Counted from the first letter of the stretch, positions 43,042 to 53,724 are shown. The stretch: 64,000 nt of DNA from Lysinibacillus sp. B2A1 (GCA_002973635.1 CP027224.1:2862501-2926500), one strand, 5' to 3'. The notes: generated by a model from the letters alone, not told the origin. Translations and numbers: made by a program.

Positions 43042-44058
43042 ATGCAAGATGTTCAAATCAAGCATGAGGATTTAGGTTTATCAAATGAAGATGTACTTGC
43101 AATATTCGAAACAATGTTAATGGCAAGAAGACTAGATGAGCGTATGTGGTTATTAAACCGCTCTGGTAAAATTCCTTTTGTTATTTCTTGTCAGGGACAA
43201 GAGGCAGCACAAGTTGGAGCAGCCTTTGCACTCGATAAAGAAAAGGATTATATTGCACCATACTATCGTGATATGGGTGTTGTTCTACATTTCGGTATGA
43301 CACCAAGAGAGCTAATGTTGTCTGCATTTGCCAAAGCAGAAGATCCAAACTCTGGTGGTCGTCAAATGCCAGGTCATTTTGGTCAAAAGAAAAATCGTAT
43401 TTTAACAGGATCATCCCCTGTTACAACGCAAGTTCCACATGCAGTGGGTGTTGCACTTGCGGGACGTCTACAAAAAGAGGATTTTGTTTCTTTCGTTACA
43501 CTCGGTGAAGGTTCTTCTAACCAAGGGGATTTCCATGAAGGAGCGAATTTCGCTGGTGTGCATAAGCTTCCCGTTATTATAATGGTAGAAAATAATCAAT
43601 ATGCAATTTCTGTGCCAGTTGAACGCCAGTTAGGCTGTGCGAAAGTATCGGATCGTGGCATTGGCTACGGTATGCCAGGTGTTACGGTTGATGGTAAATG
43701 CCCATTACAAGTCTATAAAGTGGTGAAAGAGGCAGCTGACCGTGCGCGTAATGGTGGCGGTCCGAGTTTAATAGAAACCGTGACATATCGATTAACGGCT
43801 CACTCTTCCGATGATGATGATCGTCAATATCGTACTGCTGAAGATATCGCAGAAGGGAAGGCAAAGGATCCTATTTTACTATTTGAAAAGTATCTTATGG
43901 ATACGGGTGTAATGTCAGAGAAGCTACGTTCAGAAATCGAGGAACGTGTCATGTCTGAAGTAAATGAGGCTACTGATTATGCAGAAGCTGCTCCATATGC
44001 ACAACCAGAGCATGCCATGAAATATGTTTATGCACCAGTGGACGGAGGTGACGTGTAA
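43042..44058 (+). CDS. bkdAA: Branched-chain 2-oxo-acid dehydrogenase E1 alpha
   Basis: A 338-residue ThDP-dependent E1 alpha subunit. MLMARRLDERMWLLNRSGKI, the ThDP motif GEGSSNQGDFHEGANFAGVH...NNQYAISVP and the phosphorylation-loop-like TYRLTAHSSDDDDRQYR (RLTAHSSDD) identify the BCKDH branch. It decarboxylates the keto acids from leucine, isoleucine and valine. AAAGGGG precedes ATG; the stop overlaps the bkdAB start. Confidence 0.96.
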   Translation: MQDVQIKHEDLGLSNEDVLAIFETMLMARRLDERMWLLNRSGKIPFVISCQGQEAAQVGAAFALDKEKDYIAPYYRDMGVVLHFGMTPRELMLSAFAKAEDPNSGGRQMPGHFGQKKNRILTGSSPVTTQVPHAVGVALAGRLQKEDFVSFVTLGEGSSNQGDFHEGANFAGVHKLPVIIMVENNQYAISVPVERQLGCAKVSDRGIGYGMPGVTVDGKCPLQVYKVVKEAADRARNGGGPSLIETVTYRLTAHSSDDDDRQYRTAEDIAEGKAKDPILLFEKYLMDTGVMSEKLRSEIEERVMSEVNEATDYAEAAPYAQPEHAMKYVYAPVDGGDV

Positions 44059-45041
44059 TGGCAGTGATGTCTTATATTGATGCGATTACATTAGCGATGA
44101 AAGAAGAAATGGAACGTGATGAACGTGTTTTCATTTTAGGAGAGGATGTTGGTCGTAAGGGTGGTGTATTTAAAGCAACTGCTGGTTTGTACGATCAATT
44201 TGGTGAATATCGTGTACTTGATACGCCCCTTGCAGAAAGTGCTATAGCCGGGGTTGGGATTGGCGCTGCGATGTACGGTATGCGCCCAATTGCTGAAATG
44301 CAATTTGCTGATTTCATTATGCCTGCTGTGAACCAAATCGTTTCTGAGGCAGCAAAAATTCGTTATCGTTCGAATAATGACTGGTCTTGTCCAATGGTAA
44401 TACGTGCTCCGTTTGGTGGGGGGATACATGGAGCACTCTATCATTCACAATCGGTAGAGGCACTTTTCGCAGGAACGCCAGGATTGAAAATTGTTATTCC
44501 GTCAACACCATATGATGCTAAAGGTCTATTGAAAGCAGCTATCCGTGATGAAGATCCTGTGTTATTTTTTGAGCATAAACGTGCGTATCGCCTGATTAAA
44601 GGGGAAGTACCTGCGGATGATTACACATTACCGATTGGTAAAGCGGATGTTAAGCGTGAGGGAGATGACGTTACAGTCATTACGTATGGTTTAGCTGTAC
44701 ATTTTGCATTGCAAGCTGCAGAGCGACTAGCAGCTGATGGTATTTCAGCACATATTCTAGATCTTCGTACTGTATATCCGCTAGATAAGGAAGCAATTAT
44801 TGAGGCAGCAAGTAAAACAGGAAAAGTGTTACTTGTTACAGAGGATAATAAAGAAGGTAGTATCATGAGCGAGGTGGCAGCCATCATAGCTGAGCATTGT
44901 TTATTTGATCTTGATGCACCGATTCAACGCCTTGCAGGACCAGATGTTCCGGCAATGCCCTATGCCCCAACAATGGAAAAGTATTTTATGATAAATCCTG
45001 ATAAAGTAGAGCGGGCGATGCGTGAACTAGCTGCCTTCTAA
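44058..45041 (+). CDS. bkdAB: Branched-chain 2-oxo-acid dehydrogenase E1 beta
   Basis: A 327-residue E1 beta: SYIDAITLAMKEEMERDERV, GEDVGRKGGVFKATAGLYDQ, TPLAESAIAGVGIGAAMYGM and FADFIMPAVNQI. It pairs with BkdAA. ATG 44058 overlaps the bkdAA stop by one base (TAATG). A 209-base gap with no gene and a small hairpin at its stop codon separates it from bkdB. Confidence 0.96.
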   Translation: MAVMSYIDAITLAMKEEMERDERVFILGEDVGRKGGVFKATAGLYDQFGEYRVLDTPLAESAIAGVGIGAAMYGMRPIAEMQFADFIMPAVNQIVSEAAKIRYRSNNDWSCPMVIRAPFGGGIHGALYHSQSVEALFAGTPGLKIVIPSTPYDAKGLLKAAIRDEDPVLFFEHKRAYRLIKGEVPADDYTLPIGKADVKREGDDVTVITYGLAVHFALQAAERLAADGISAHILDLRTVYPLDKEAIIEAASKTGKVLLVTEDNKEGSIMSEVAAIIAEHCLFDLDAPIQRLAGPDVPAMPYAPTMEKYFMINPDKVERAMRELAAF

Positions 45042-45253
45042 ATAGAAGGGGCTTCTTCACAAATTGGAAAAGTATTTAGTGAAAATCTTTGATCAATGAG
45101 TGTTGCAAATGCTTATTGTAAAAGGAAGGAAAAACCTCAGTCGAATAGTCCATTTTGAGAACTGTTTTCTTGCAGTATCCTGGTGGCTGTTCATTCGTAA
45201 TGGTGTGTCACATATAAATACAGCTTGGCTTAAATGGATGGGAGGAATAGATG

Positions 45254-46597
45254 ATGGCGATTCAAAATATCACAATGCCACAGCTCGGTGAAAGTGTAAC
45301 AGAAGGAACAATTGAAAAATGGCTTGTAAAGCCTGGTGATACAGTAAAAAAATATGATCCACTAGCAGAAGTTGTAACAGATAAAGTGAATGCAGAAATC
45401 CCTTCATCTTTTGAAGGTATTATTACAGAGTTGCTTGCAGAGGAAGGTCAAACGTTACCAGTTGGTGCAATAGTCTGCTCTATTGAAATCGCCGGTGACA
45501 GCGAGTTACCGCCTCCACCTCCAGCGAAGAAATCAGCAGTTAGTACGGCGATTTTAAATGCCGGTGTACAAAGAAAACAAGAAACACAACAAGCTACGAC
45601 AGCTACAGTAGCACCACCAAAGCCAGTAAGGCAGGATAAAGTTCGTTATTCACCAGCAGTTCTTCGACTTGCACAGGAGCATGATATTGCACTCGATCAA
45701 GTCATAGGAACAGGCGAAGGAGGACGTATTACAAGAAAAGATCTTCTGACTTTGATTGAGGCAGGAACTGTGCCAACTACACAGCTAGAAACACCTGCTA
45801 CTGATACTTCTGTACAGCAGTCAGCACCAGCTGTAGCAAATGTAACACCACAGAATGATATGAAACCAACTGCACCTGTACAGCCTTTGCAAGCAGGAGA
45901 TATTGAAATACCTGTGACGAAAGTGCGTCGTGCTATTGCTAATAATATGGTAAGAAGTGTTCATGAAGTACCGCATGCTTGGATGATGATGGAAGTGGAT
46001 GTAACTGATTTAGTCACTTATCGAGATAGTATAAAAACAGAGTTTAAACAAAAAGAAGGCTTTAACATTACGTATTTTGCATTCTTTGTAAAAGCTGTTG
46101 CACAAGCATTAAAAGAGTTCCCGATGATGAATTCTATGTGGGCAGAAGATAAAATTATTCAGAAACATGACATCAATATTTCCATTGCCGTCGCAACTGA
46201 TGATGCTTTATTTGTGCCTGTTATAAAACACGCTGATGAAAAATCGATCAAAGGGATTGCAAGGGAAATTAATGAGCTCGCTGTCAAAGTACGAGCTGGA
46301 AAATTGTCAATGGATGATATTAAAGGCGGAACTTTTACGGTCAATAATACGGGCGCATTCGGCTCTGTACAGTCAATGGGCATCATTAATTATCCACAAG
46401 CAGCCATTTTACAAGTGGAAAGTATTGTAAAAAAACCAGTCGTTTTACCAGGTGGAATGTTTGCTGCACGAGATATTGTGAATTTATGTTTGTCATTAGA
46501 TCACCGTGTATTAGACGGACTTGTTTGCGGTAAATTCCTAAATAGAGTGAAAGAAATACTCGAAAATACAAATAAATCTTCGACGTCAGTCTACTGA
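45254..46597 (+). CDS. bkdB: Branched-chain 2-oxo-acid dehydrogenase E2 (lipoyl acyltransferase)
   Basis: A 447-residue E2. Lipoyl domain 1-80 (MPQLGESVTEGTIEKWLVKP; lipoyl Lys in EVVTDKVNAEIPS), Ala/Pro/Thr linkers, peripheral-subunit-binding domain about 125-160 (YSPAVLRLAQEHDIALDQVI) and catalytic domain from about 220, with the HRVLDGLVCG-type active site (SLDHRVLDGLVCGKFLN). Two adjacent ATGs exist; 45254 is 8 bases from GGAGG and gives the usual MAIQ start. Confidence 0.95.
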   Translation: MAIQNITMPQLGESVTEGTIEKWLVKPGDTVKKYDPLAEVVTDKVNAEIPSSFEGIITELLAEEGQTLPVGAIVCSIEIAGDSELPPPPPAKKSAVSTAILNAGVQRKQETQQATTATVAPPKPVRQDKVRYSPAVLRLAQEHDIALDQVIGTGEGGRITRKDLLTLIEAGTVPTTQLETPATDTSVQQSAPAVANVTPQNDMKPTAPVQPLQAGDIEIPVTKVRRAIANNMVRSVHEVPHAWMMMEVDVTDLVTYRDSIKTEFKQKEGFNITYFAFFVKAVAQALKEFPMMNSMWAEDKIIQKHDINISIAVATDDALFVPVIKHADEKSIKGIAREINELAVKVRAGKLSMDDIKGGTFTVNNTGAFGSVQSMGIINYPQAAILQVESIVKKPVVLPGGMFAARDIVNLCLSLDHRVLDGLVCGKFLNRVKEILENTNKSSTSVY

Positions 46598-46605
46598 TGA
46601 CTTCT

Positions 46606-46644
46606 CGGAAACCTGTTGTATAACGGTTTCCGAATTTTTTTTTG
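46606..46644 (+). terminator. Terminator of the bkd operon
   Basis: CGGAAACC / GGTTTCCG with an 11-base loop is followed by AATTTTTTTTT. Confidence 0.88.
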
Positions 46645-46718
46645 CTTTTCGAGTCGCAATTTGTCATGTAGAATAACAAATAGAAACTACTAAGGGGGGA
46701 AGCTGATTAAGCGTCCGC

Positions 46719-48422
46719 ATGTCAAACAACATGAAAAATATTGAATTTGAAAAGCCGTCCTATTCAGAATGGCAAGATGCAGCAATCAAGGCTTTAAAAG
46801 GGAAACCATTCGAGTCTCTTTTAACGAAAACAAGTGAAGGTGTTACATTAGAACCTCTTTACACACAAGAAAGTTTAGTAGCAAAACTTGGTGAAGAACT
46901 TGATAAACAAGTTGCCACAATCCGTTCCCTGCAAAATAGTCAAGTCTTTAAAGTGGCACAGCAAGTATATGCTGATACAGGCGAAGCATTTTTTGCTCAG
47001 CTTGATGATAGTTTGGCACGAGGAAACGAAGTAGTAACAATTGATAGCCGTGTTAATTTTGAATGGACTACAGAAATAGTAGCCAAATTAGCGACTTATT
47101 TCTCAGAATATTCGTTTAAAATTACGGTTGAAAATTCAAATGACCCATTATTAGCAGTATTCGACAACATTGCCATTGAACAACGAGAAGCTGCCAAAGG
47201 TTTCATCGTTTCAAAAAAACCTATCACTTTAACTGATTTTCCGAACGTGCGCTCAATCGGTGCAGATACTACTGTTTATCACAATCAAGGAGCAAATGCT
47301 GTACAAGAATTAGCATATGCACTTGCGTTTGCGGCTAAATATGCAGAGCAAGAAGAAAGCTTTGAAGCCTTTGCAAAGCAATTCTATGTATCCTTTGCAG
47401 TTGATACACAGTTCTTTACAGAGATTGCTAAACTTCGTGCTTTTAAAGTGCTTTGGAAAGCGTTCTCATCTGCTTATGGTACAGAAGAAAATATTAAAGT
47501 TCCAACGCTTGCAGAAACTTCATTAAGAAGCTTCTCAAAACTAGATGTTTATGTAAATCTATTACGTGCAGCAAATGAAGCGCTTTCTGGCCTGATTGGC
47601 GGGGCAGACGTCTTTACTGTTCATCCACATGATGCATTAACAAAGCCAACTGATCAATCAGTTCGTATCGCACGTAATGTATCTTTAGTTTTAAAAGAAG
47701 AAACAAATGTGTTAAAAGTAACAGACCCAGCTGGTGGCTCATATTTCATTGAGTCATTAACAGCTGATTTTGTGAAAGAAGCTTGGGCATTATTCTTAGA
47801 TATTGAGGCTGCTGGAGGTATTGATGCTTATACTGCATCAGGTAAGCTAGCAGAAGAATTAGAGAAATCATACCAAGCTCGTATTAAAGCTACACAAACA
47901 CGTAAGCAATCTCTAATTGGTACGAATATTTATGCAAATCCAGCAGATGTGCTTGAAAGTGAAAAAAACCCACTATTTGCAGAAATTAAGCGAATTGCTA
48001 TACCTTTCGAGCAATTACGAGCAGAAATGACTGCTGCCAATGTGAAAACAGGAATCTTAGCATTAGGTACATTAAAAAGCTCGAAACCACGTGCTGATTT
48101 TGTATCTGGTTTCTTAAATACAGTAGGTTTAGTGCCAGAAAAAAGCGAACCAATTGCAACAGCTGAAGAAGCAGTGGCTTGGCTAAATGCTACAGAAGCA
48201 ACCTATGTGGTGATTGCTGGCAATGATGATGATACAAAAGAATTAGTACCAGCTATTCTAGCGGGTAAACCTGCTAATGTACTTGTAGATGTTGCAGGGA
48301 AATTTAAAGACGAAGAAGAAGCTTGGTTAGCAGATGGCTTAAGCGGCTTTATTTTCGCAGGACAGAACATCATTGAAAAATTAAATTCAGTGTTCGCTAG
48401 CATGAAGGAGGTCCAACGATGA
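46719..48422 (+). CDS. mutA: Methylmalonyl-CoA mutase small subunit
   Basis: A 567-residue MutA, the non-catalytic partner of MutB. It shows [20 protein letters not shown] at the N-terminus, the mutase barrel segments ([35 protein letters not shown]) and a degenerate C-terminal Rossmann domain without the DxHxxG cobalamin motif. The only ribosome site (GGGGGAAG) lies about 16 bases from the ATG, unusually far; an in-frame ATG at 46731 is further. It overlaps mutB by 4 bases. Confidence 0.93.
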   Translation: MSNNMKNIEFEKPSYSEWQDAAIKALKGKPFESLLTKTSEGVTLEPLYTQESLVAKLGEELDKQVATIRSLQNSQVFKVAQQVYADTGEAFFAQLDDSLARGNEVVTIDSRVNFEWTTEIVAKLATYFSEYSFKITVENSNDPLLAVFDNIAIEQREAAKGFIVSKKPITLTDFPNVRSIGADTTVYHNQGANAVQELAYALAFAAKYAEQEESFEAFAKQFYVSFAVDTQFFTEIAKLRAFKVLWKAFSSAYGTEENIKVPTLAETSLRSFSKLDVYVNLLRAANEALSGLIGGADVFTVHPHDALTKPTDQSVRIARNVSLVLKEETNVLKVTDPAGGSYFIESLTADFVKEAWALFLDIEAAGGIDAYTASGKLAEELEKSYQARIKATQTRKQSLIGTNIYANPADVLESEKNPLFAEIKRIAIPFEQLRAEMTAANVKTGILALGTLKSSKPRADFVSGFLNTVGLVPEKSEPIATAEEAVAWLNATEATYVVIAGNDDDTKELVPAILAGKPANVLVDVAGKFKDEEEAWLADGLSGFIFAGQNIIEKLNSVFASMKEVQR

Positions 48423-50572
48423 GCAAGCCAAATTTTAGTGCAGTTGAAATCGAAAAAGTATTAGCAGCTGAAGCACCTTTGGCGTCAGAAGAAAAATTTA
48501 TGACGAATGAAGGTATTGAGATTAAAGATATTTATACAAAAGAAGATATTAAAGATGCAAAACATTTAAATGATGTGGCAGGTATTGCACCAAACACACG
48601 TGGTCCATACCCTACGATGTATGTAGCACGTCCTTGGACTGTTCGCCAATACGCGGGTTTCTCTACAGCTGAAGAATCCAATGCATTCTACAAACGTAAT
48701 CTGGCGATGGGGCAAAAAGGTCTTTCTGTTGCTTTTGACTTAGCTACTCACCGTGGCTATGACTCCGATCATCCACGCGTAACTGGGGATGTTGGTAAAG
48801 CTGGGGTTGCTATTGACTCTGTCGAAGATATGAAAATCCTATTTGACCAAATTCCTTTAGATCAGATGTCCGTGTCAATGACAATGAATGGTGCAGTATT
48901 ACCAGTATTGGCATTCTATATCGTTGCAGCTGAAGAGCAGGGGGTTACACCTGACAAGCTTGCTGGTACGATTCAAAACGATATTTTAAAAGAATACATG
49001 GTTCGTAATACTTATATTTACCCACCAGCAATGTCTATGAAAATTATCGCAGATATTTTTGAATATACAGCGAAATTTATGCCAAAATTTAACTCTATTT
49101 CAATCTCTGGTTACCATATTCAAGAAGCAGGAGCAACTAATGACATCGAGCTTGCTTATACATTAGCAGATGGTCTTGAATATGTCCGTACGGGCTTGAA
49201 AGCTGGAATTGATATTGATGCCTTTGCACCGCGTCTATCGTTCTTCTGGGCAATCGGTATGAATTATTATATGGAAGTTGCGAAAATGCGTGCTGCTCGT
49301 CGTATTTGGGCGCAAATGATGTCTACGTTCAACCCGAAAAATTCAAAGACGTTAGCACTTCGTACACATTCACAAACATCTGGCTGGTCTTTAACGGAGC
49401 AAGATCCATTTAATAACGTAACACGTACATTAATTGAGGCTAATGCATCCTCAATGGGTCATACACAATCACTTCATACAAACGCGTTGGATGAGGCCAT
49501 AGCTTTACCAACAGACTTCTCTGCTCGTATTGCACGTAATACGCAGTTATTCTTACAGGAAGAAACGGCTATGACGAAAGTGATTGATCCATGGGGTGGT
49601 TCATACTATGTGGAGAAATTAACGGAAGAAATTACAAAATCTGCATGGGCATTAATTGAAGAGATTGAAGAACTGGGTGGAATGGCGAAAGCGATTGAAA
49701 CAGGTCTTCCAAAAATGAAAGTCGAGGAAGCTGCGGCAAAACGCCAGGCGAAAATTGACTCTAAATCAGAAACAATTGTTGGTGTCAATAAATATCGTCT
49801 AGAAAAAGAAGAGCCTATTGATATTCTTGACATCGACAACACATTAGTGCGTCAAAAACAAATTGAGCGCTTAGAATCAATGCGCGCGGCTCGTAATGAA
49901 GAAGAAGTCCAAAAACATCTTGCCCGACTAACAAAGGCTGCAAAAGAAGGTGGAGAAAACTTATTAGCCGTAGCGGTAGATGCAGCGCGTGCTCGTGCGT
50001 CTTTAGGGGAAATTTCAGATGCAATTGAAGTTGTCTCTGGGCGTCATAAAGCAATCATCCGTTCCATTTCTGGTGTTTACTCTGCAAACTTCTCTGATGA
50101 GGAGCAGATTCTTGAAGTAAAACAAATGACAGACGAATTCCTAGAAAATGAAGGACGTCGCCCACGTATTTTAGTGGCAAAAATGGGACAAGATGGTCAT
50201 GATCGCGGTGCCAAAGTTATCGCAACGGGCTATGCTGACTTAGGTTTTGACGTAGATATTTCTCCACTATTTATGACACCAGAAGAAACAGCGCAAATGG
50301 CGGTTGAAAATGACGTGCATTGTATCGGTGTTTCCTCTTTGGCAGCAGGTCACAAAACATTAGTTCCTGCACTGGTATCTGAACTAACAAAGCTAGGTCG
50401 TGAAGATATTATCATTATAGTTGGTGGTGTTATTCCAGCACAGGATTATGAATTCCTTTATGAAGCTGGTGCCGTAGCCATCTTTGGTCCAGGTACAGTA
50501 ATTCCTGTATCTGCCATTAAAATTATTGAAGAAATCTACAAACGCTTAGGCTATGAGGAAGTGTCTAAGTAA
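48419..50572 (+). CDS. mutB: Methylmalonyl-CoA mutase large (catalytic) subunit
   Basis: A 717-residue adenosylcobalamin enzyme that converts (R)-methylmalonyl-CoA to succinyl-CoA. Barrel motifs [20 protein letters not shown] and [21 protein letters not shown]-terminal B12 domain with the His in [20 protein letters not shown] and [22 protein letters not shown] strong AAGGAGG is inside the end of mutA (ATGA overlap), so the two are translationally coupled. Confidence 0.97.
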   Translation: MSKPNFSAVEIEKVLAAEAPLASEEKFMTNEGIEIKDIYTKEDIKDAKHLNDVAGIAPNTRGPYPTMYVARPWTVRQYAGFSTAEESNAFYKRNLAMGQKGLSVAFDLATHRGYDSDHPRVTGDVGKAGVAIDSVEDMKILFDQIPLDQMSVSMTMNGAVLPVLAFYIVAAEEQGVTPDKLAGTIQNDILKEYMVRNTYIYPPAMSMKIIADIFEYTAKFMPKFNSISISGYHIQEAGATNDIELAYTLADGLEYVRTGLKAGIDIDAFAPRLSFFWAIGMNYYMEVAKMRAARRIWAQMMSTFNPKNSKTLALRTHSQTSGWSLTEQDPFNNVTRTLIEANASSMGHTQSLHTNALDEAIALPTDFSARIARNTQLFLQEETAMTKVIDPWGGSYYVEKLTEEITKSAWALIEEIEELGGMAKAIETGLPKMKVEEAAAKRQAKIDSKSETIVGVNKYRLEKEEPIDILDIDNTLVRQKQIERLESMRAARNEEEVQKHLARLTKAAKEGGENLLAVAVDAARARASLGEISDAIEVVSGRHKAIIRSISGVYSANFSDEEQILEVKQMTDEFLENEGRRPRILVAKMGQDGHDRGAKVIATGYADLGFDVDISPLFMTPEETAQMAVENDVHCIGVSSLAAGHKTLVPALVSELTKLGREDIIIIVGGVIPAQDYEFLYEAGAVAIFGPGTVIPVSAIKIIEEIYKRLGYEEVSK

Positions 50573-51669
50573 TGGACAAAAACAAAGAGATGCAGGATAG
50601 TGCACTATTTGTCATGGATGGAGTAGCAGCATCTCACGATGGTATGCAATATGGTGTACCAAAAAAATTCCGAAAGAAAAAAGCTGACAAAATTGACATA
50701 CAGGGGCTTGCTCGTGAGGTAATGGCAGGTTCCCGTACTCAATTATCAAAGGCGATAACACTCATTGAAAGCTCAAATGCCGTGCATAAAGCACAGGCAC
50801 AAGAGCTTTTACAGGAGCTTCTACCACATACAGGAAACAGTGTTCGTATTGGCATTACAGGGGTTCCTGGTGCTGGAAAAAGCTCATTTATTGAGGCTTT
50901 CGGAACGATGCTTTGTGAGATGGGGAAAAAAGTAGCAGTCCTAGCGATTGATCCGAGCTCCTCACTATCAGGGGGAAGTATTTTAGGTGATAAAACACGT
51001 ATGGAGGAGCTTGTGAAGAAGTCGAATGCATTTGTTCGACCATCTCCTTCAGCTGGTACCCTAGGGGGTGTCCATAAAAAAACACGTGAAACAATGCTAG
51101 TTTGTGAAGCTGCTGGCTATGATGTTATTTTAATTGAAACTGTCGGTGTTGGACAAAGTGAAACATATGTCCGAGGGATGGTTGATTTCTTCTTGTTGCT
51201 GGTATTAACAGGAGCTGGTGATGAGCTACAAGGCATGAAAAAGGGCATTATGGAATTAGCTGATGCTATCGTTGTGCATAAGGCAGATGGAGATAACGTA
51301 CGTTTAGCCAAAAAAACTGTATCAGAGTATAAGCAAATATTGCATTTCTTACAGCCAGCTACGCCAGGATGGATGTCTACTGCTATGCCAGTTAGTTCAT
51401 GGGAAAAACGTGGCCTCGACAAAGTATGGAGTACAATAGGAGAATTTAGACAAACAGTTGAAGCAAATAATTACTGGTCAATTAGACGTCAAAATCAAAC
51501 CAAGGATTGGTTCCAATCAATGATTACTGACCATTTAATTGATGCGTTTTACGGTAATCCAGAGCGTAAGGAACAAGTGCAACTGTTAGAACACCAAATT
51601 TTAAATGGACAGCTGACAGTAACACAAGGTGTAAATCGTTTATTTAGCGATAATCAATCACAGCAATAA
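50572..51669 (+). CDS. meaB: MeaB-type GTPase, chaperone of methylmalonyl-CoA mutase
   Basis: A 365-residue MeaB/ArgK G3E GTPase. Walker A GVPGAGKSSFIEAFGTMLCE, DPSSSLSGGSILGDKTRMEE, the G3-like IETVGVGQSE and the NKxD equivalent VVHKADG. It protects and reloads the cobalamin cofactor of MutB. It overlaps mutB by one base (TAATG), completing the mutA-mutB-meaB operon. Confidence 0.95.
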   Translation: MDKNKEMQDSALFVMDGVAASHDGMQYGVPKKFRKKKADKIDIQGLAREVMAGSRTQLSKAITLIESSNAVHKAQAQELLQELLPHTGNSVRIGITGVPGAGKSSFIEAFGTMLCEMGKKVAVLAIDPSSSLSGGSILGDKTRMEELVKKSNAFVRPSPSAGTLGGVHKKTRETMLVCEAAGYDVILIETVGVGQSETYVRGMVDFFLLLVLTGAGDELQGMKKGIMELADAIVVHKADGDNVRLAKKTVSEYKQILHFLQPATPGWMSTAMPVSSWEKRGLDKVWSTIGEFRQTVEANNYWSIRRQNQTKDWFQSMITDHLIDAFYGNPERKEQVQLLEHQILNGQLTVTQGVNRLFSDNQSQQ

Positions 51670-51680
51670 ACTGTTGCTCT

Positions 51681-51715
51681 ATCTTCATTCAGCAAATGTG
51701 TTAGTGTCGAAAGCG
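51681..51715. repeat. Short copy of an intergenic repeat
   Basis: ATCTTCATTCAGCAAATGT followed by TTAGTGTCGAAAGC matches the beginning of the larger block at 56831, where it reads ATCTTCATTCAGCAAATGT then TTTTTGTATCGAAAGC. Confidence 0.6.
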
Positions 51716-51841
51716 TCGAAACCAAGACGAAATTAATGAGCAAGTAGGTGCACAAAATCGCCACTAACTGCTATGATAGGAGATGTATTAGTGTCAGTCT
51801 AAAGTCTAAGGTGACACGAACTTGAAAGGAGCTATCGCTAT

Positions 51842-52282
51842 ATGAATATGGATTATGATTTATTTATGCAAGAAATTTTAAAAACAGCACGTGCAGAAAT
51901 TGAGGCTGCTGGTTATGAGCAGCTACGCACACCAGAAGCTGTTGAAGAGGCGTTTGCTCGTCCAGGTACAACATTAGTCATGGTCAATTCAGTATGTGGC
52001 TGTGCAGGAGGTATTGCACGTCCAGCAGCAGCACAAAGTGTTCATTATGATAAACGTCCAAATCATCTTGTTACAGTTTTTGCTGGTCAAGATAAAGAAG
52101 CAACGGCAGCTGCTCGTTATCACTTCGGTGAAGATCACTTACCATCCTCTCCATCTTTTGTACTGTTAAAGGATGGACAAGTGGTAGCTGAAGTTGGGCG
52201 CTATGAAATTGAAGGTCACGATCCAATGTCTGTTGTGACAAATTTACAAGCAAACTTTGAAGAATACTGCGATGAACTTTAA
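51842..52282 (+). CDS. brxB: Bacilliredoxin BrxB (YqiW)
   Basis: A 146-residue bacilliredoxin. The family-specific CGC active site is in VNSVCGCAGGIARPAAAQSV, followed by HLVTVFAGQDKEATAAARYH and a C-terminal YEIEGHDPMSV helix. It removes bacillithiol from S-bacillithiolated proteins. AAAGGAGC lies upstream of ATG 51842 (an alternative ATG is at 51848). It sits before yqjA, as in B. subtilis. Confidence 0.95.
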   Translation: MNMDYDLFMQEILKTARAEIEAAGYEQLRTPEAVEEAFARPGTTLVMVNSVCGCAGGIARPAAAQSVHYDKRPNHLVTVFAGQDKEATAAARYHFGEDHLPSSPSFVLLKDGQVVAEVGRYEIEGHDPMSVVTNLQANFEEYCDEL

Positions 52283-52315
52283 TATTATTCATTAATTAAT
52301 TTGATAAGATAAACG

Positions 52316-52350
52316 CCCCGCAGCAACATTACTAGTTGCGGGGACTGTTT
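52316..52350 (+). terminator. Terminator-like hairpin after brxB
   Basis: CCCCGCAGCAAC and GTTGCGGGG pair with a small bulge, followed by a weak T-tract (ACTGTTTCTT). Confidence 0.7.
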
Positions 52351-52508
52351 CTTATCAATAAGAGTAGATATTTGTATATTCAAAGGTACTAATAGCAAAA
52401 ATATATTTGGAATTTTTTAAATATTAGCTAAATGATTTACCTGAAAAAATTGAATTGATTTAATGAATAGAATAAGTGAAGAGTAATGGAGGACAGGAGG
52501 CAGTCGAC

Positions 52509-53486
52509 TTGAAGAAGTTTTCAATCGGCTATCGTACATTAAAAACGGCAACTGGTGCAGCCATTGCAATAGCCATTGCCCAGTATTTCGAATTAGCTTC
52601 TTATGCATCTGCTGGTATTTTAACAATACTTTGTGTACAGCCAACGAAGAAAAAATCCCTTCATGCTGCTTATACACGATTTGTCGCAAGTATTATCGGT
52701 ATGCTTTATGCCTTTTTGAGCTTTGAGCTATTTTCATATCACCCATTCACACTAGCGGGGATGCTCATTATTTTTATCCCCACAATTGTGTCATTGAAGG
52801 TAGCAGACGGCTTTGTCTCAAGTGCGGTAATTATTATGCATATTTATGCTGCTGAAAAATTTTCATGGACATTGGTTTCTAATGAATTTACTTTAATGGC
52901 AATTGGCTATGGGACAGGAATAGCGATTAATATGTATATGCCAGATATTCAAAAGGAATTAAATTACTATCGAGTTAAAATTGAGGAACTATATAGTAAA
53001 ATTTTTTTAGAAATTGCTAACTATTTAAGAGAAGGCGATACATTGTGGGATGGACGAGAAATAATTGAAGCCATTACAGCTTTAAATAATGCGAAATCAT
53101 TAGCCTTTAAAGATGTTGAAAATCATTTTATGAGACGAAAAAATGATTACTATGTCTATTTTGATATGCGTGAACAGCAGCTCGAAATTATTGAAAGAGT
53201 ACTCCCAAAAATAACGGCGTTACCTGTTATAGTACAAGAGGCGACGATAGTGGCTGACTTTGTTCAAGATCTTGCTGAGCATGTTCATTCAGGAAATACG
53301 GCTAGTCATTTTAGGGAGAAGCTAGAGCAGGTTAGGAAAGATTTTGCCCGGTTACCGCTGCCGCAAAATCATGAGCAATTTTTAGCACAGGCAGCGCTTT
53401 ATCAATTTATCGAAGAAATGGATCGGTATTTAGAAATTAAACAGTCTTTTAAGGGTTTAAAGGTAAAGAAAGAGCGCCCGCAGTAA
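52509..53486 (+). CDS. yqjA: Aromatic-acid-exporter-like membrane protein YqjA
   Basis: A 325-residue protein of the DUF939/ArAE family. Four to six N-terminal membrane helices (within about 1-140: YRTLKTATGAAIAIAIAQYF, SAGILTILCVQPTKKKSLHA) precede a cytoplasmic helical domain. TTG 52509 lies 8 bases after GGAGG and gives the KKFSIGYRTLKT start; an upstream extension to 52476 lacks a site. Substrate unknown; the family is linked to small-molecule export. Position after brxB matches B. subtilis yqjA. Confidence 0.88.
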   Translation: MKKFSIGYRTLKTATGAAIAIAIAQYFELASYASAGILTILCVQPTKKKSLHAAYTRFVASIIGMLYAFLSFELFSYHPFTLAGMLIIFIPTIVSLKVADGFVSSAVIIMHIYAAEKFSWTLVSNEFTLMAIGYGTGIAINMYMPDIQKELNYYRVKIEELYSKIFLEIANYLREGDTLWDGREIIEAITALNNAKSLAFKDVENHFMRRKNDYYVYFDMREQQLEIIERVLPKITALPVIVQEATIVADFVQDLAEHVHSGNTASHFREKLEQVRKDFARLPLPQNHEQFLAQAALYQFIEEMDRYLEIKQSFKGLKVKKERPQ

Positions 53487-53502
53487 TGCGGACGCTATGC
53501 TT
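53471..53502. terminator. Terminator between yqjA and prli42 (convergent)
   Basis: AGCGCCCGCA / TGCGGACGCT with a GTAA loop overlaps the yqjA stop; T5 follows after ATGC. Confidence 0.7.
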
Positions 53503-53503
53503 T

Positions 53504-53599
53504 TTACGCTAACATGGATAAACCAAACGCTAGAGATGAAATTACCATGATCGCTATCATTGCATAAACAACGATTTTTTGAAATTTTTTATTGCTCAT
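53504..53599 (-). CDS. prli42: Stressosome-associated miniprotein Prli42
   Basis: A 31-residue membrane miniprotein, MSNKKFQKIVVYAMIAIMVI then SSLAFGLSMLA. This is the Prli42 pattern: a lysine-rich N-terminus and a single membrane helix. In Listeria Prli42 anchors the stressosome through RsbR. The ATG at 53599 has GAAGGAGCG about 11 bases upstream. The gene is far below usual length cut-offs and is easily missed. Confidence 0.88.
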   Translation of the reverse strand: MSNKKFQKIVVYAMIAIMVISSLAFGLSMLA

Positions 53600-53724
53600 A
53601 TGCTCGTTCGCTCCTTCTTTTCTTATAAATAGTTTAGCAAATCTGAAAAATTTCTCAAGTAGTAGAGTTTTGACAAAAAAGTCTGTAAAATAGAAGATGT
53701 ACCATAACAGAAGGAGATGTCACC

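Noticed and set aside
45100..45291. A 63-codon frame in the bkdAB-bkdB gap
   Set aside because: TTG start without a good ribosome site; it overlaps the bkdB start in another frame. The gap is better seen as a leader or spacer.
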